Shown: piece by piece, positions 12,610-23,888 of the stretch
Layout of the letters: each line of letters starts with the position of its first letter
Numbering within the stretch: position 1 is the stretch's first letter
Assembly (NCBI GenBank): GCA_029582265.1
Contig: CM055822.1
Span: forward strand, 3,283,057 to 3,347,056
Length of the DNA stretch: 64,000 nucleotides
Reading direction: 5' to 3'
From: Zoroaster sp. YZ-2022
Lineage: Eukaryota; Echinodermata; Asteroidea; Forcipulatida; Zoroasteridae
The notes under the pieces: generated by a model
Told to the model about the DNA's origin: nothing
Seen by the model: the letters and a program-made list of their open reading frames with translations, nothing else
Database searches by the model: none
Made by a program: the position numbers and the translations under genes

Positions 12610-12710
12610 ATGATCAGTGTTTTTACCAACTTTACATCAAGTGTAGGTTTTGGATAATAATTAGGCGATTTTGTATTTCGGTAATTATCAGCGTTGTACC
12701 TTACCTTTAT
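12610..12710 (+). mobile_element. F3 element, 3' half
   Basis: Shows the F3 order CCAACTTTACATCAAGTGTA, TTTTGGATAATAATT, GGTAATTATCAGCGTTGTAC, CTTACCTTTA. The start of this copy is hidden by the 87-bp array. Confidence 0.55.
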
Positions 12711-12959
12711 TTCTGTTTAGTGTCAATTGTTTTGTGTAGTTTTTCTTTCGAAAGTGATTTACTTCCCTTTTGACATTAGTGAACTGATTCAAACCAAAGT
12801 TGCTGGTGAAAAGCTAAACCTATGGAATTAACCCATTGCTGTAATAACAACCCACAATGAAAATTTATGCAGCATTTTTCACTCGAGTCCGATTTTTTGG
12901 CGCATTGCCTATTTGAGTTTTATTTGATTTGGACATTGTTTAAATGGCAGGTTCTTGCG

Positions 12960-13206
12960 GTTCTGCCCTGATAGTTCAATATTCATAAAAGGTGCTCATT
13001 TTAAGATTTTATGATTTTGTGGGGAAATTTGACTGTATAGCAATTCCTGTTTTCTCTAAGATGGCAAGCATTTCAGATGGAATATCTTCTCAGGATAATT
13101 TATATATTTTTACAAAGTTAACACCAAGTATACATTAAGACAATAATTTGTTAGTGATACAAAAAGTTTGTTAATTTCAGGTATTTAAATGTTGTATTCT
13201 CCCTTT
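12960..13206 (+). mobile_element. F3 element remnant
   Basis: Contains CATTTCAGATGGAATATCTT, AAAGTTAACACCAAGTATAC and a 3' end ATGTTGTATTCTCCCTTTAA. Immediately after it, AAAGGGAAGGAAAAGCATTGGTAATGTTGG begins another F3 end in the opposite direction, so the two abut at CCCTTTAAAGGG (around 13200). Confidence 0.5.
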
Positions 13207-13340
13207 AAAGGGAAGGAAAAGCATTGGTAATGTTGGCAACTACAACTGCTTATTATGAGTCCATGTTTTCTCTCTTTGCTTGCGAAGAAAATCAGCATAA
13301 TACACTACTACCCTACGAACCTTAACCCATGTAGGTATTT

Positions 13341-13625
13341 TTGCTAGAAACCATCCCCAATCCTCCAAAATCTATTTAAGATGCAGTAAAAAGTTACCCC
13401 AATTGTTGGACTTTGATTGAATTGGTACAGTAGCAAATTATGCAAAGCATCCATGGCTTGGCTATACACAGTCCTGAATCCAACAAAAGCAGCCGGTGGA
13501 GTTTAATGGATTTTTTACACATGGTTACATGGTCTATTCGCTGGGCTATACTGTGCAGTACTGAATCCATTAAAATCAAGCAAAACCAGGAAATGGATTT
13601 TGGAGGATTTGGGGTAGTTTCGAGA
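13341..13625. mobile_element. Foldback element (F5-like)
   Basis: The arm CCCCAATCCTCCAAAATC (13354-13371) is answered by GATTTTGGAGGATTTGGGG (13596-13614), with flanking similarity extending a little on both sides. Short open frames of about 60 codons on both strands are by-products. Confidence 0.6.
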
Positions 13626-13689
13626 AAATAACAAAAACTTCATCAGATTTTTGATATTAAGGAAATGGTACTAAGAAGGGTATTCTTTC

Positions 13690-14079
13690 CATTATTAATT
13701 AAGCTTATTTACAATAATTTCACTTTTCTCTAAAATGTCAGCACCAAAATCATTTCTAGGGAATTTTATTATTTTTATTGGAACATTGATAATTTCCTTT
13801 AACAAAGGAAAACAAACACTTGAAATAAGATATTTCACACAATAGTTGTCAGAAGCTTGGTTTTACAGTAAAACAGTATCGATTAAATGAATTTGTGATG
13901 GGACCCACCATAAATTCATTTCGATACATTTTTACTGTAAAAACCATGATTCTCACGATTGTTATGAGAAATGTGTATGTTTAAAGCATTTGTTCTCCTT
14001 CCTCCAGAACATGTAGTAATTAATGTTCTGATGAAAAAGAAAATTGCAGGAAAATTAATACGGGGAGAGACATCTTTAA
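13690..14079 (+). mobile_element. TTAA-type inverted-repeat element, family F2
   Basis: Shares GAATTTTATT, TTGGAACATTGATAA, GAAATAAGATATTTCACA and AGTTGTCAG with the better-preserved copy at 32650. The centre is a fold: TTTTACAGTAAAACAGTATC and its near inverse GATACATTTTTACTGTAAAA flank GGGACCCACCATAAATTC. It ends near CATCTTTAA. The left edge is approximate. Confidence 0.6.
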
Positions 14080-16230
14080 AAAAAAAAAAAAGTTTTTAAT
14101 TACAAATTCTGTACCATTTAATAACTTCATGGATACATTGTGAAATACCATACATAAAAGAAGTAGAGCTGTTTATCAAATAATGTCATAAACAGAGCTC
14201 TGCTCTAAATGTTTGAACCAACAAATTTTGATTTTGTTTTGATTTTGAGACAGGTGTCGCATAAAATGGAATTATTCTCACAGATCAATTCTTTTTTTTT
14301 TTTAATTGTTTTGTTTTGAAAATGACATCACCTAAGACAAACATTTTCTATAGGACGTTTTTTTCCAATCGTCAATTTAAAAACTGACCAATTAAGATTG
14401 AAACTTTTAACTTTGATTGTTTTCAAAAATTATTTAGTGAAAACAAAATAATAAATACAAATTAATTACAGTACAAAAGTTTTATGGGAAGAGTATGGCA
14501 TAAGCAGAGTAAACTGCTTTAGTTTGACTTCAAACAACAAGAACATTTGTTAAAGGAGTGTACACTTTGGTTATTATCCAATTACAAAATTATTGAATTA
14601 TAATCTAAAAACTTAGTTGGTGATGGTACCAAACATCCTGAGAAATTATTCCGTCTGATAGGTTGTCATTTGTAAGAAAACGTGAAATAAATTACAAATT
14701 TGAAATGGATCCTGGCTGTGATCCATTTCCACATTAGAATGTATACTTCACACAAATCTCAATGCATTTTCAATATTTTCCTGTAAATGACACAACAAAT
14801 TAAGCTGAAATTTTCACAGGTTGGTTTTTGTACATCTCTCTGAATTCTTTGAAGTATGCAAGACATTTGACCAAACGTATACATTCTTATTAAAACCCTT
14901 GTCTAGTTTGATCCCTCAAAACCATGACAGACGAATGGCTTAAAGAATAGGGGTTAATTAGATCATTCTAAATTTCAGGTTTAACCTTTAAAAAAGTGCA
15001 TAGATACATACATGTATATACACGGACATTGCTTTAATATAGACAGGGTTAAACTATAGGACCAACCATCAAAAACCATCAAAAACTGTCCCAAGAGAGA
15101 TACTCCTGTGGAAGTTTTTAACATTCGTACAGTTTATGGGTACGCCATGTGCTGGCCTCTTACATGGGGTAGTGTACTCTTAACAACAGTGTTGATTGGC
15201 ATCTGTTGTTACATAACACCCATAGTTTACTGCTCCATTGCATGCTCTGGGACAGGGAGTATTTTTTGTTGAATATGTTAATTATGATGTGTAAAGCCCA
15301 TCCATAAGCACCAGTGTAAACTGTAGGTGTACAATGTACATGGACACCCCAGCTCAGCCCTCAGCTTCCTGTATACACTGGGCAAGTGGGAGTCATTTGA
15401 TACGCTGGCGTGACCCCAAAGCGTCAAGAAAAAAAGTTGGACAGGCAGAGACCACTCAATATTCACTAGTAGTAGCGCACATGTGGTCTGTCTGGTATAA
15501 TGCCATTACGTGTATGTAGCTGTACGTAGCTGTACTCAACAACTTGGCCTTTTTTTCAACAAGCTGAGCTGTATACTTATGGACGTGTTGAGAGTCCATG
15601 TTGTACTGTAGAAGATTTGGAGGACAGGCATTTTGGTAAGGACTACCTTTTTGAACATGTGTACTGCTTATTTGTTGTTGAAGGGAAATTCAATGACGAT
15701 GTGGATATTATTATCATGGTAGGTACATGTCATATATGACAGATAGTGAACAATGGTGTTGCGAGGGTGTTACAAATTTAAACCCAATTTTTACTTTTGC
15801 AAAATTATCTGTAAAAATGTATGAGAATCGGGACAGGAGATATATTGTGAAAGTTTTAGCGTATTTCATTGTGTCGTAAACAGATTTGGTGCGTTCACTC
15901 CAGTGTGAAATTTACATCCATGAAGGTCATATATTTATTTGCAAAATTATTTAATCAATTGCTAAAACAGAAATGTTTCAAGGGATGTACATTTTTTGTC
16001 GTATGATAAATCAACATCATCAACTTCACACCAAGTACAGTTTCATGTAAAACGGTAGTCGACATTTATGTTTTCGTAAATACCAATAGTGTATTTAATG
16101 GTTAACATGGTGATAGTATTATAATTTACGGTCGTGCATGTACATGTACATGTAGGTACCTGTATCTTAGTACATATTTGTTTTCTATGCTATCATTGTA
16201 TATTGTTTGTATTCATGTTTTTTCTTTGTT
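14080..16230. other. Non-coding stretch with decayed repeats
   Basis: 14550-14900 holds F3-like words (TTAAAGGAGTGTACAC, AAACTTAGTTGGTGATGGTACC, TTCCGTCTGATAGG, GCTGAAATTTTCACAGG). 15380-15420 holds GTCATTTGATACGCTGGCGT, shared in altered form with 27138. 15780-16000 looks like another copy of the old CTTTCACAGG-type repeat. No gene is supported. Confidence 0.45.
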
Positions 16231-16300
16231 TCCGCGCCTTGAGCGCCAAGCAGGGTGGATATGTGCGCGCTACAAATCTTTATTATTATTATTATTATGT
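16231..16300 (+). mobile_element. SINE/LINE 3' tail fragment
   Basis: GCGCCTTGAGCGCCAAGCAG, then GTGGATATGTGCGCGCTACA and (ATT)n. This is the same layout as the 3' end of the tRNA-derived SINE (GCGCCTTGAGC, GTGGATACGTGCGC, ATT tail) but clearly diverged, so it probably belongs to a related SINE or partner LINE. Confidence 0.6.
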
Positions 16301-16783
16301 ATAGGACCTTCATGTATATATCCAGGATTCATACTAGATCATACAGTGTGGAATATTCAATTAATTTATGTACTGTGTATTTTAATGCACTGACTGACTG
16401 AGTAAATATATGTACAATCATGTGGGCAGTGGGATGATTAAGTATACTTCAAAAAACTTACTGGAACCACTACCTTTGAACTATGAGTAGTAGATCATCT
16501 ATGTTATTTGACTTCTGAATCAGATAATGTAGTTTTGGTTCACGTTGATTTTTGACACGAGATTTAGTACCACAAGAGGATGCTATCTCTAAATGAACTG
16601 CTATCACACACCGGAGCGTTTCGGTGGGTCGTGCATCAAAAATACAACAGTCGTTTTGAACCAAGACTACAATTAATGTGTTATTACTTGACCAGTTCAC
16701 GTATTATGATGTAAATAGTATAATGTATGACTGGACTGCATTTATCACGAAAGTTTTGTTGAAAGTTACATATGTACACGTAC

Positions 16784-16785
<2 letters not shown>

Positions 16786-16838
<53 letters not shown>
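16786..16838. repeat. (TAA)n microsatellite
   Basis: About 17 uninterrupted TAA units, flanked by palindromic TGTACACGTACA-like words. Tyrosine- or isoleucine-run frames across it are artefacts. Confidence 0.97.
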
Positions 16839-16990
16839 GATTTTTAGCACGCACATGTACACATGTACACATGTACGCATTTTCAAATTTATTTACACAG
16901 TGAATGATTTCGTTTGAATTTGGTTATTTCATTGTTACTGTTTTCTTAAAAGTCTTGGATACCGTAATAGTATAATAAATACCATGACTA

Positions 16991-17163
16991 CCAGACCTGG
17001 AATTTCATTCTTTTAGGGGCAAGACCACTTTCCCTGAGTAGAGGGCAATTCTGTTAGAATATCAGAATGTCTATGGGAACATTTTTATGCAAACAGGGAA
17101 TGTCTATGGAACAGGGCAAGGGAGGTCATGACCTCTGTGGCCTCCATCAAATTCAAGGTCTGG
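16991..17163 (+). mobile_element. Short inverted-repeat element, family F7
   Basis: Starts CCAGACCTGGAATTTCATTC and ends CAAATTCAAGGTCTGG, inverse ends of about 15 bp. The interior has AGAATATCAGAATGTCTATG and GAGGTCATGACCTCTGTGG. A second copy lies at 31568-31775 and a reverse fragment at 36909-37012. Confidence 0.65.
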
Positions 17164-18272
17164 ACTACTTAGTACTTGTTAATGAAAAAAAAAAAAAAAA
17201 ATCACTCAAGCCTCTTGTCGATTGACTGTTTAATATCATTCAAATGGTTTTGAATGCTAGCATGCGTAATGTTTGCCAAATGATGTCTGAAGTGTACCAT
17301 ATGTACTGTACATGGTACTGTTATCTACACAGATTATCCACACAGATTATCCACCATAAATAAACAGATGGCATCTAGTTTTGAATGGTCAGTCAACCTG
17401 CTGGAAAATTGTACCAAGAGTAGGTGGTAAATTCAAAAGGCATCCAGTGCTGCACGTTAGATACACTGTATAGTATTTGTCTCGTCAAGGGAACTACATG
17501 TAGGTCACGATTATGCAAAAAAAAGCATCCAGTTACATAAATTAAGAAAGTTGACCCAGAAAAAAGTAAAAAGTAAAAAGATAATTATAATTTTAATATT
17601 ATTATCTTTCTGGTAATGAAACCAATGATTCTTGAGAATCGCCTATAGCACTGTAGAGCTGATAAGACTGAAGAAACCTCTGAAGAGAAGAGAAGATGAT
17701 GAAATAATATTTAAGATGTGGGAGGAAAACTCCAGACAAGTAATCTAGGGAAAACCCACGTAATCAGCTAGGGACTGAAAACACAATTAATATAACTGTA
17801 GGTTGACTAAGCATTGATCACTGTCTTTTGGTTTTTAAAAAGAAACTGTCATTACCCGGTTCCATTTTTCGGTTCCAATTACCCGTAAACGACTTTTTAA
17901 AATTCCTACTGAACTTTACTTTTAAGCCACACAAATGGAAGTCTCTGATTTTTATTTTAACAAAATGAAGAAAACTTTGATGAAGGCTTTAGCAATAACA
18001 TTTGCCCACAGCCTTTCACATACTTGCCTATCACAAGTTGGTATTTGTGCCTATTGTTCGTAGTTAATGGATTAGGGCAAGTATGGGACAAATGAATTCT
18101 TTTTGTATGTGTGTGGGGAATGGGGATGCTACGAGTCGTTTTTAATATAGAGGCAGGAAATTATTACAATAAGTCCACATTTATTGTGACTCAATAAAAC
18201 AAGAGAAACTTGTGTTTGTATTGGTTATTTTATACATTCAGGGATATTTACATGTTTTTACAAAATTGTTTA
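17164..18272. other. Non-coding stretch, includes a dispersed repeat at 17590-17790
   Basis: 17590-17790 carries TCTGGTAATGAAACCAA and, further on, GTGGGAGGAAAACTCCAGAC and GGGAAAACCCACGTAATCAG, a SINE-like sequence related to that at 11836. 17230-17400 has GAATGGT words as at 1475. No gene is supported. Confidence 0.45.
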
Positions 18273-18760
18273 CAGATACCTGGGTATCAGAAGATTGTTT
18301 ACAGGTACCTGGGTATCAGAAGATTGTTTACAGATACCTGGGTATCAGAAGATTGTTTACAGGTACCTGGGTATCAGAAGATTGTTTACAGATACCTGGG
18401 TATCAGAAGATTGTTTACAGATACCTGGGTATCAGAAGATTGTTTACAGATACCTGGGTATCAGAAGATTGTTTACAGATACCTGGGTATCAGAAGATTG
18501 TTTACAGATACCTGGGTATCAGAAGATTGTTTACAGATACCTGGGTATCAGAAGATTGTTTACAGATACCTGGGTATCAGAAGATTGTTTACAGATACCT
18601 GGGTATCAGAAGATTGTTTACAGGTACCTGGGTATCAGAAGATTGTTTACAGATACCTGGGTATCAGAAGATTGTTTACAGATACCTGGGTATCAGAAGA
18701 TTGTTTACAGATACCTGGGTATCAGAAGATTGTTTACAGATACCTGGGTATCAGAAGATT
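18273..18760. repeat. 29-bp tandem repeat, 17 copies, no length variation
   Basis: Copies start at 18273 and every 29 bp to 18737; the last is cut after 24 bp. Each holds the palindromic core GATACCTGGGTATC followed by AGAAGATTGTTTA. The only variation I see is GGTACC instead of GATACC in copies 2 (18302), 4 (18360) and 13 (18621). As 29 is not a multiple of three and the unit lacks stops, all three + frames stay open (up to 255 codons), which is not evidence of a gene. There are no spacers, so it is not a CRISPR array. Confidence 0.97.
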
Positions 18761-19485
18761 TCCAATGTCAGGTATCTGGTTCCTAAAATAACAAAAAATG
18801 CCCAAGTTGCAGTGCACCTACATGTACATGTATACAAGGTAAAACAAATGACCCTGTTACGTTTTAAATCTCCTTGTTCCAAAGTCACTCCTGCAGGGGA
18901 CAAAATCAACCCAGTCATGGCCAAAAATCAAGAAAATATCACAAGAAAATATTACCCATGTTGTACTTCAAACATTTAAGAGACTGTAGAAGAGGACATG
19001 TTCTTACCCAATTGGACCTAAATCTTTTCTGAATTTTCAGAAAACAGGGGTTTTGACAGAATTATTATTTTTGTTTTAATATTGTACCTTGGGTTCAGAT
19101 TTAAAAATTATATGGTTTAGTTTACTTATGATGATACATGAAAATCTACACGCTACATGATTCATTCATGTGTCCCCAGTCCCAGACATGGTCTTGATAT
19201 TTAATGCTTTCTCCACACGATTAATCTGTCGTTTCTTTCTTATAGAAGCTTATTATTTATAAACTTTTTTCTAGCTGAAGTTCATGGTACTTTGGGACAT
19301 TTATAATAGTACACTGAATTAATTGTTGTTCATACAATATGTGCATTGTGCATACTTGCAGAAACCTTGTATTGCCTCATGCTGCCTGAGTTTTACTAAA
19401 CCGTAAGAAAAAACCCATCTGTGGAATTGTTTTGAAATATTTATTGTACAGTGGAATATATTTTTGAACCAGTACACAGCTTATG
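18761..19485. other. Non-coding stretch
   Basis: Plain AT-rich sequence; no repeat of note and no gene seen. Confidence 0.4.
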
Positions 19486-19845
19486 GAGTGTCGTGGCCGA
19501 GCGGTCTAGCTTACCGGACTCAAGTTATGGTGTTAGCAGCAGAATGTGGGTTCGAATCCCGGCCGTGACACTTGTGTCCTTGAGCAAGACACTTAACCAT
19601 AATTGCTTCTCTCCACCCAGGGGTAAATGGGTACCTGTGAGGGCAGAGTTGGTTGATTAGCCCTATGTGCGCTGTAATGGCAGTAATTGAGCTGTATACT
19701 CCCCAGGGAGCTGAGATGGTTTCAGGAATGATTTATGAGCCTTATGAGCAGGTGTAATAATATAATGCGCCTTGAGCACCACTCAGTTGGTGGATACGTG
19801 CGCTATATAAGTCCACACATTATTATTATTATTATTATTGTTATT
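19486..19845 (+). mobile_element. tRNA-derived SINE, copy 2 (best preserved)
   Basis: The head folds as a class II tRNA: acceptor GTCGTGG pairs with CCGTGAC, A-box region GGCCGAGCGGTCTAGC, anticodon loop CTCAAGT (anticodon CAA, leucine type) and B-box GGTTCGAATCC. The body has CTTGAGCAAGACACTTAACC and GGGTACCTGTGAGGGCAGAG. The 3' end is CTTGAGCACCACTCAGTTGG, GTGCGCTATATAAGTCCACA and (ATT)n. It would be transcribed by RNA polymerase III from the A and B boxes (known for the class). It codes for nothing; an overlapping 69-codon frame is incidental. Confidence 0.93.
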
Positions 19846-19995
19846 GTATCACATAGTGAAATTCTACACACAATTCACAATTTGTTAATAAAAATTCAAG
19901 ATTAAAAAAAAATCGTTCCCAGGTACAGTACTTAAAGAATGGATGTTCCAATTAAGTACAGTGCACTGTTCTGTTTTTGGTAGAATTTTTTCCCA

Positions 19996-20216
19996 TTAAC
20001 CCTAACAATCCCCATCCAGTCAAACTCCAACACCAGGTTTTGTTGGAATCTGTTAGGATGGGTACTGGACCCCTAAACTGATTGTCTTTTACACTGGGTT
20101 AGGCATACCTCCAGAATCAGAGTCCAACAGTTTGTGTGTACAGTTTGCCATATGGTGTTGGAATTTGCAAGGATGGGTATGGTTCCTAGTAAATTACACT
20201 AGGGAGTTAGGGTTAA
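19996..20216. mobile_element. TTAA-bounded inverted-repeat element, family F5
   Basis: The ends are TTAACCCTAACA and GAGTTAGGGTTAA. The interior carries two related blocks with CCAACA..TTTTGTTGGAAT and GGTGTTGGAATTTGCAAGGA. Same end pattern as at 8286 and 26619. Confidence 0.75.
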
Positions 20217-20410
20217 TGAAATTCTTCAAAAGTATTGTACGTGCATAAACTTCTATGTGTACATATTATGCATTTGTTAGATAAATAAGTATTTGACTTT
20301 CTTTTTGAAACAGATCGCTTTATTTTTGTGTGCATGACACAGTGAAAAACTGTCAAATTGCAGATTGGTGCTCTAATCAGAAATAAACGGCAACCCAATT
20401 TAAAAATGAT

Positions 20411-21233
20411 TCAGGCCTCCCAGTGAAACCTATAAAACCTATAAAAACCTATATTTCACAATAGGAACCTTTATTTCCCCCAAAAAACCTATGTTAACCT
20501 ACGTATAAAAACGTATATTTTTAATCTCCTGCAACACATTTTCAACTTCCTCATAAAATCCTTGTGGCTTTGAAGAAAAATTACTTCCTAAGTATAAAGA
20601 AATGTTCAAAGCCAAAACAATGGCCAAACTGTAGCATGAGTACTGCTCTTAGATTTTCTGCCAGACAAGGTATGGTGTAATGTACTTTATAGGTTGATGA
20701 AATTCTTGCGTCGGGTGATAAACAATTGATTTACATGTACATGTAACTTCACCCTGCACTGACGTGTGTATAGCACTGTATACTCTGTGGAAAAACTTCA
20801 CAGGCGACTCGGGCGGGATTCGAACCCACAACCTCCTGCTTACTAGTGCAGACGTCTTAACCTCTTGACCACCAAGCTTGCCCAATGTTGATTGGCTGGC
20901 TAGATAGCAGCGGGTTCCGCAGTATGTATAGGTTGATGAAATTCTTGTGTCGGGTGATAAACAATTGATTTAACTTTGCCCTGCACCGACGTATGTGTAA
21001 CACTGTATACACAGTGCTTTCCCGAGTGTCTGTAATGAAATTAACTTTGCCCTGCACTGACGTGTAATGTACTTTGTTGCAAAAAGTACTCAGAAAGTAG
21101 GCAAATAACCTATAAAAGCCTACATGTATGTTTTGGCATTTGGTAAACCTACATGTATAATAACCTATATTTTGCTTTAAAAAAACATATTTAAAAAACC
21201 TATATTTGGTAGATTAGGTACTGGGAGGCCTGA
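20411..21233. mobile_element. Inverted-repeat element with 14-bp ends, carrying a nested SINE
   Basis: TCAGGCCTCCCAGT (20411-20424) and ACTGGGAGGCCTGA (21220-21233) are perfect inverse complements. Next to both ends lie AACCTATA words repeated several times. The middle (about 20640-21070) is a different element, a tRNA-derived SINE with duplicated tails, so the outer element appears split by it. No transposase frame. Confidence 0.75.
20650..20890 (-). mobile_element. Second tRNA-derived SINE type
   Basis: On the minus strand, GCAAGCTTGGTGGTCAAGAG (A-box region) is followed by GGGTTCGAATCCCGCCCGAG (B-box), then a body that includes AGTGCAGGGTGAAGTTA and CCCGACGCAAGAATTTCATC. Its head differs from that of the SINE at 19486. 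Tail-like segments recur at 20920-21000 and 21040-21065, which suggests repeated or tandem insertion. Confidence 0.7.
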
Positions 21234-21319
21234 AAATGCTTAATGTTTCTTCATGCTATTCTTATGACTTTATAGACTTTGCATTGAGCTGAAACTTTCA
21301 TCTAGTACCTAGTAGTAGT

Positions 21320-23790
21320 TGATTGTTTATTAATGTACACAATGTAATTCTCCATTCCAAGAGAGTAAGCATACTCGTAGAAGCAGTTTTGTCAACATTA
21401 CCAATGCTGTACCTTCCCTTTAACCCTCCTTTGCCCAGGCTGAAATTTGGCCCAGTAAGCACCGCACCCACAGACAGTCACTTGAGTATTTTTGGTTGCA
21501 TTGCCAATTGTTCACACATGTGTATTTTTCTCTATATGAGTGCTGGAGTTAGTGGCAAAGTCAAACACACTTGTGTATGTCCTACCTAAGTTATATGTAG
21601 AGTCACACAGAGCTGTGTATGTAGGCCTACTGTATAAGTTAGCAGCAGACTCGTATACACTCAAGTGGTTTTGGTTTGACCTCCTACCATAGCCACATGT
21701 CCTTGCATTTATTTGAGTGCACTGCACAAAATCAATGGGTTGGGAGTTACATACAAATTTTGAGTGTTTTTGATTGTTAAACCTATAGGAGGGTTAATGT
21801 ATATCTTGATTCAAAGAGAGTAAGCATACTCGTAGAAGCAGTTTTGTCAACATTACCAATGTTGTACCTTCCCATCAATGTATATCTTGATTCAAAGAGA
21901 GTAAGCATACTCGTAGAAGCAGTTTTGTCAACATTACCAATGCTGTACCTTCCCATCAATGTATATCTTGATTCAAAGAGAGTAAGCATACTCGTAGAAG
22001 CAGTTTTGTCAACATTACCAATGCTGTACCTTCCCATCAATGTATATCTTGATTCAAAGAGAGTAAGCATACTCATAGAAGCAGTTTTGCCAACATTACC
22101 AATGTTGTACCTTCCCTTCGATGTATATCTTGATTCAAAGAGAGTAAGCATACTCGTAGAAGCAGTTTTGTCAACATTACCAATGTTGTACCTTCCCATC
22201 AATGTATATCTTGATTCAAAGAGAGTAAGCATACTCGTAGAAGCAGTTTTGTCAACATTACCAATGCTGTACCTTCCCATCAATGTATATCTTGATTCAA
22301 AGAGAGTAAGCATACTCATAGAAGCAGTTTGGCCAACATTACCAATGATGTACCTTCCCTTCAATGTATATCTTGATTCAAAGAGAGTAAGCATACTCGT
22401 AGAAGCAGTTTTGTCAACATTACCAATGTTGTACCTTCCCATCAATGTATATCTTGATTCAAAGAGAGTAAGCATACTCATAGAAGCAGTTTTGCCAACA
22501 TTACCAATGTTGTACCTTCCCATCAATGTATATCTTGATTCAAAGAGAGTAAGCATACTCGTAGAAGCAGTTTTGTCAACATTACCAATGCTGTACCTTC
22601 CCTTTAATGTATATCTTGATTCAAAGAGAGCAAGCATACTCATAGAAGCAGTTTTGCCAACATTACCAATGTTGTACCTTCCCATCAATGTATATCTTGA
22701 TTCAAAGAGAGTAAGCATACTCATAGAAGCAGTTTTGCCAACATTACCAATGCTGTACCTTCCCTTTAATGTATATCTTGATTCAAAGAGAGCAAGCATA
22801 CTCATAGAAGCAGTTTTGCCAACATTACCAATGCTGTACCTTCCCATCAATGTATATCTTGATTCAAAGAGAGTAAGCATACTCGTAGAAGCAGTTTTGC
22901 CAACATTACCAATGCTGTACCTTCCTGATTCAAAGAGAGTAAGCATGCTCATAGAAGCAGTTTTGCCAACATTACCAAAGCTGTACCTTCCCTTTAATGT
23001 TTATCTTGATTCAAAAAGAGTAAGCATACTCATAGAAGCAGTTTTTGTCAACATTACCAATGCTGTACCTTCCCTTCAATGTATATCTTGATTCAAAGAG
23101 AGTAAGCATACTCATTGAAGCAGTTTTGCCAACATTACCAATGCTGTACCTTCCCTTTAATGAACTTGATTCAAAGAGAGTAAGCATACTCATAGAAGCA
23201 GTTTTGTCAATGTTACCAGTGTTGTACCTTCCCTTTAATGTATACTTGATTCAAATAGAGTAAGCATACTCATAGAAGCAGTTTTGTCAACGTTACCAAT
23301 GATGTACCTTCCATTAATGTATCTTGATTCAAATTGAGTAAGCATACTCATTGAAGCAGTTTGGCCAACATTACAATGGTGTACCTTCCCTTTAATGTAT
23401 ATCTTGATTCAAAGAGAGTAAGCATGCTCATAGAAGCAGTTTTGCCAACATTACCAATGATGTACCTTACCTTCAATGTATATCTTGATTCAAATAGAGT
23501 AAGCATACTCATAGAAGCAGTTTTGTCAACGTTACCAATGATGTACCTTCCATTAATGTATCTTGATTCAAATTGAGTAAGCATACTCATTGAAGCAGTT
23601 TGGCCAACATTACCAATGGTGTACCTTCCCTTTAATGTATATCTTGATTCAAAGAGAGTAAGCATGCTCATAGAAGCAGTTTTGCCAACATTACCAATGA
23701 TGTACCTTACCTTCAATGTATATCTTGATTCAAAGAGAGTAAGCATACTCATAGAAGCAGTTTTGCCAACATTACCAATGCTGTACCCCT
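21320..23790. repeat. 81-bp satellite array, ~25 copies, interrupted by an insertion
   Basis: From 21798 the unit repeats every 81 bp (TATCTTGATTCAAAGAGAGT at about 21802, 21883, 21964 and on). The first unit sits upstream at about 21345-21419, separated by the F4 element at 21420-21797. Units vary at a few positions (CATCAATG or CTTTAATG; CTCGTAGAAG or CTCATAGAAG; TTGTCAAC or TTGCCAAC). Later units lose a few bases, and a 239-bp higher-order unit is duplicated at 23311-23549 and 23550-23788. As 81 bp is 27 codons, both strands stay open for about 390-415 codons; these are not genes. The unit matches the 3' end of family F3 (ATTACCAATG-TGTACCTTCCCTTTAA). Confidence 0.95.
21420..21797. mobile_element. 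TTAA-bounded inverted-repeat element F4, nested in the 81-bp array
   Basis: Starts TTAACCCTCCTTTG and ends TATAGGAGGGTTAA. The left TTAA lies exactly where the array unit reads CCCTTTAA and the right TTAA where it resumes with TGTATATCTTG. The element therefore used an existing TTAA in the array. The interior shares only short words with the F4 copies at 10438 and 34427. Confidence 0.8.
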
Positions 23791-23888
23791 TTACAGGTGG
23801 CTTTCACCATTGTTAATTTAAAAAGAAAATGAATGAATTATTTTCTAAAAGCTTACTTGGTTTTGAGATAGTTATGGTACCAAACAGC

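Noticed and set aside
18210..18979. Three overlapping frames with YRYLGIRRLF-type repeats
   Set aside because: A 29-bp repeat without stops keeps all frames open; there is no start, splice or domain evidence.
19490..19570. A functional leucine tRNA gene
   Set aside because: The tRNA-like head is mismatched in the anticodon stem and continues into a SINE body found at several loci; it is a retrotransposon head.
21783..23091. Open frames of about 389 (minus) and 415 (plus) codons
   Set aside because: They follow from an 81-bp repeat (27 codons) with no stops in some frames on either strand; both strands open together over the same satellite, with no protein features.
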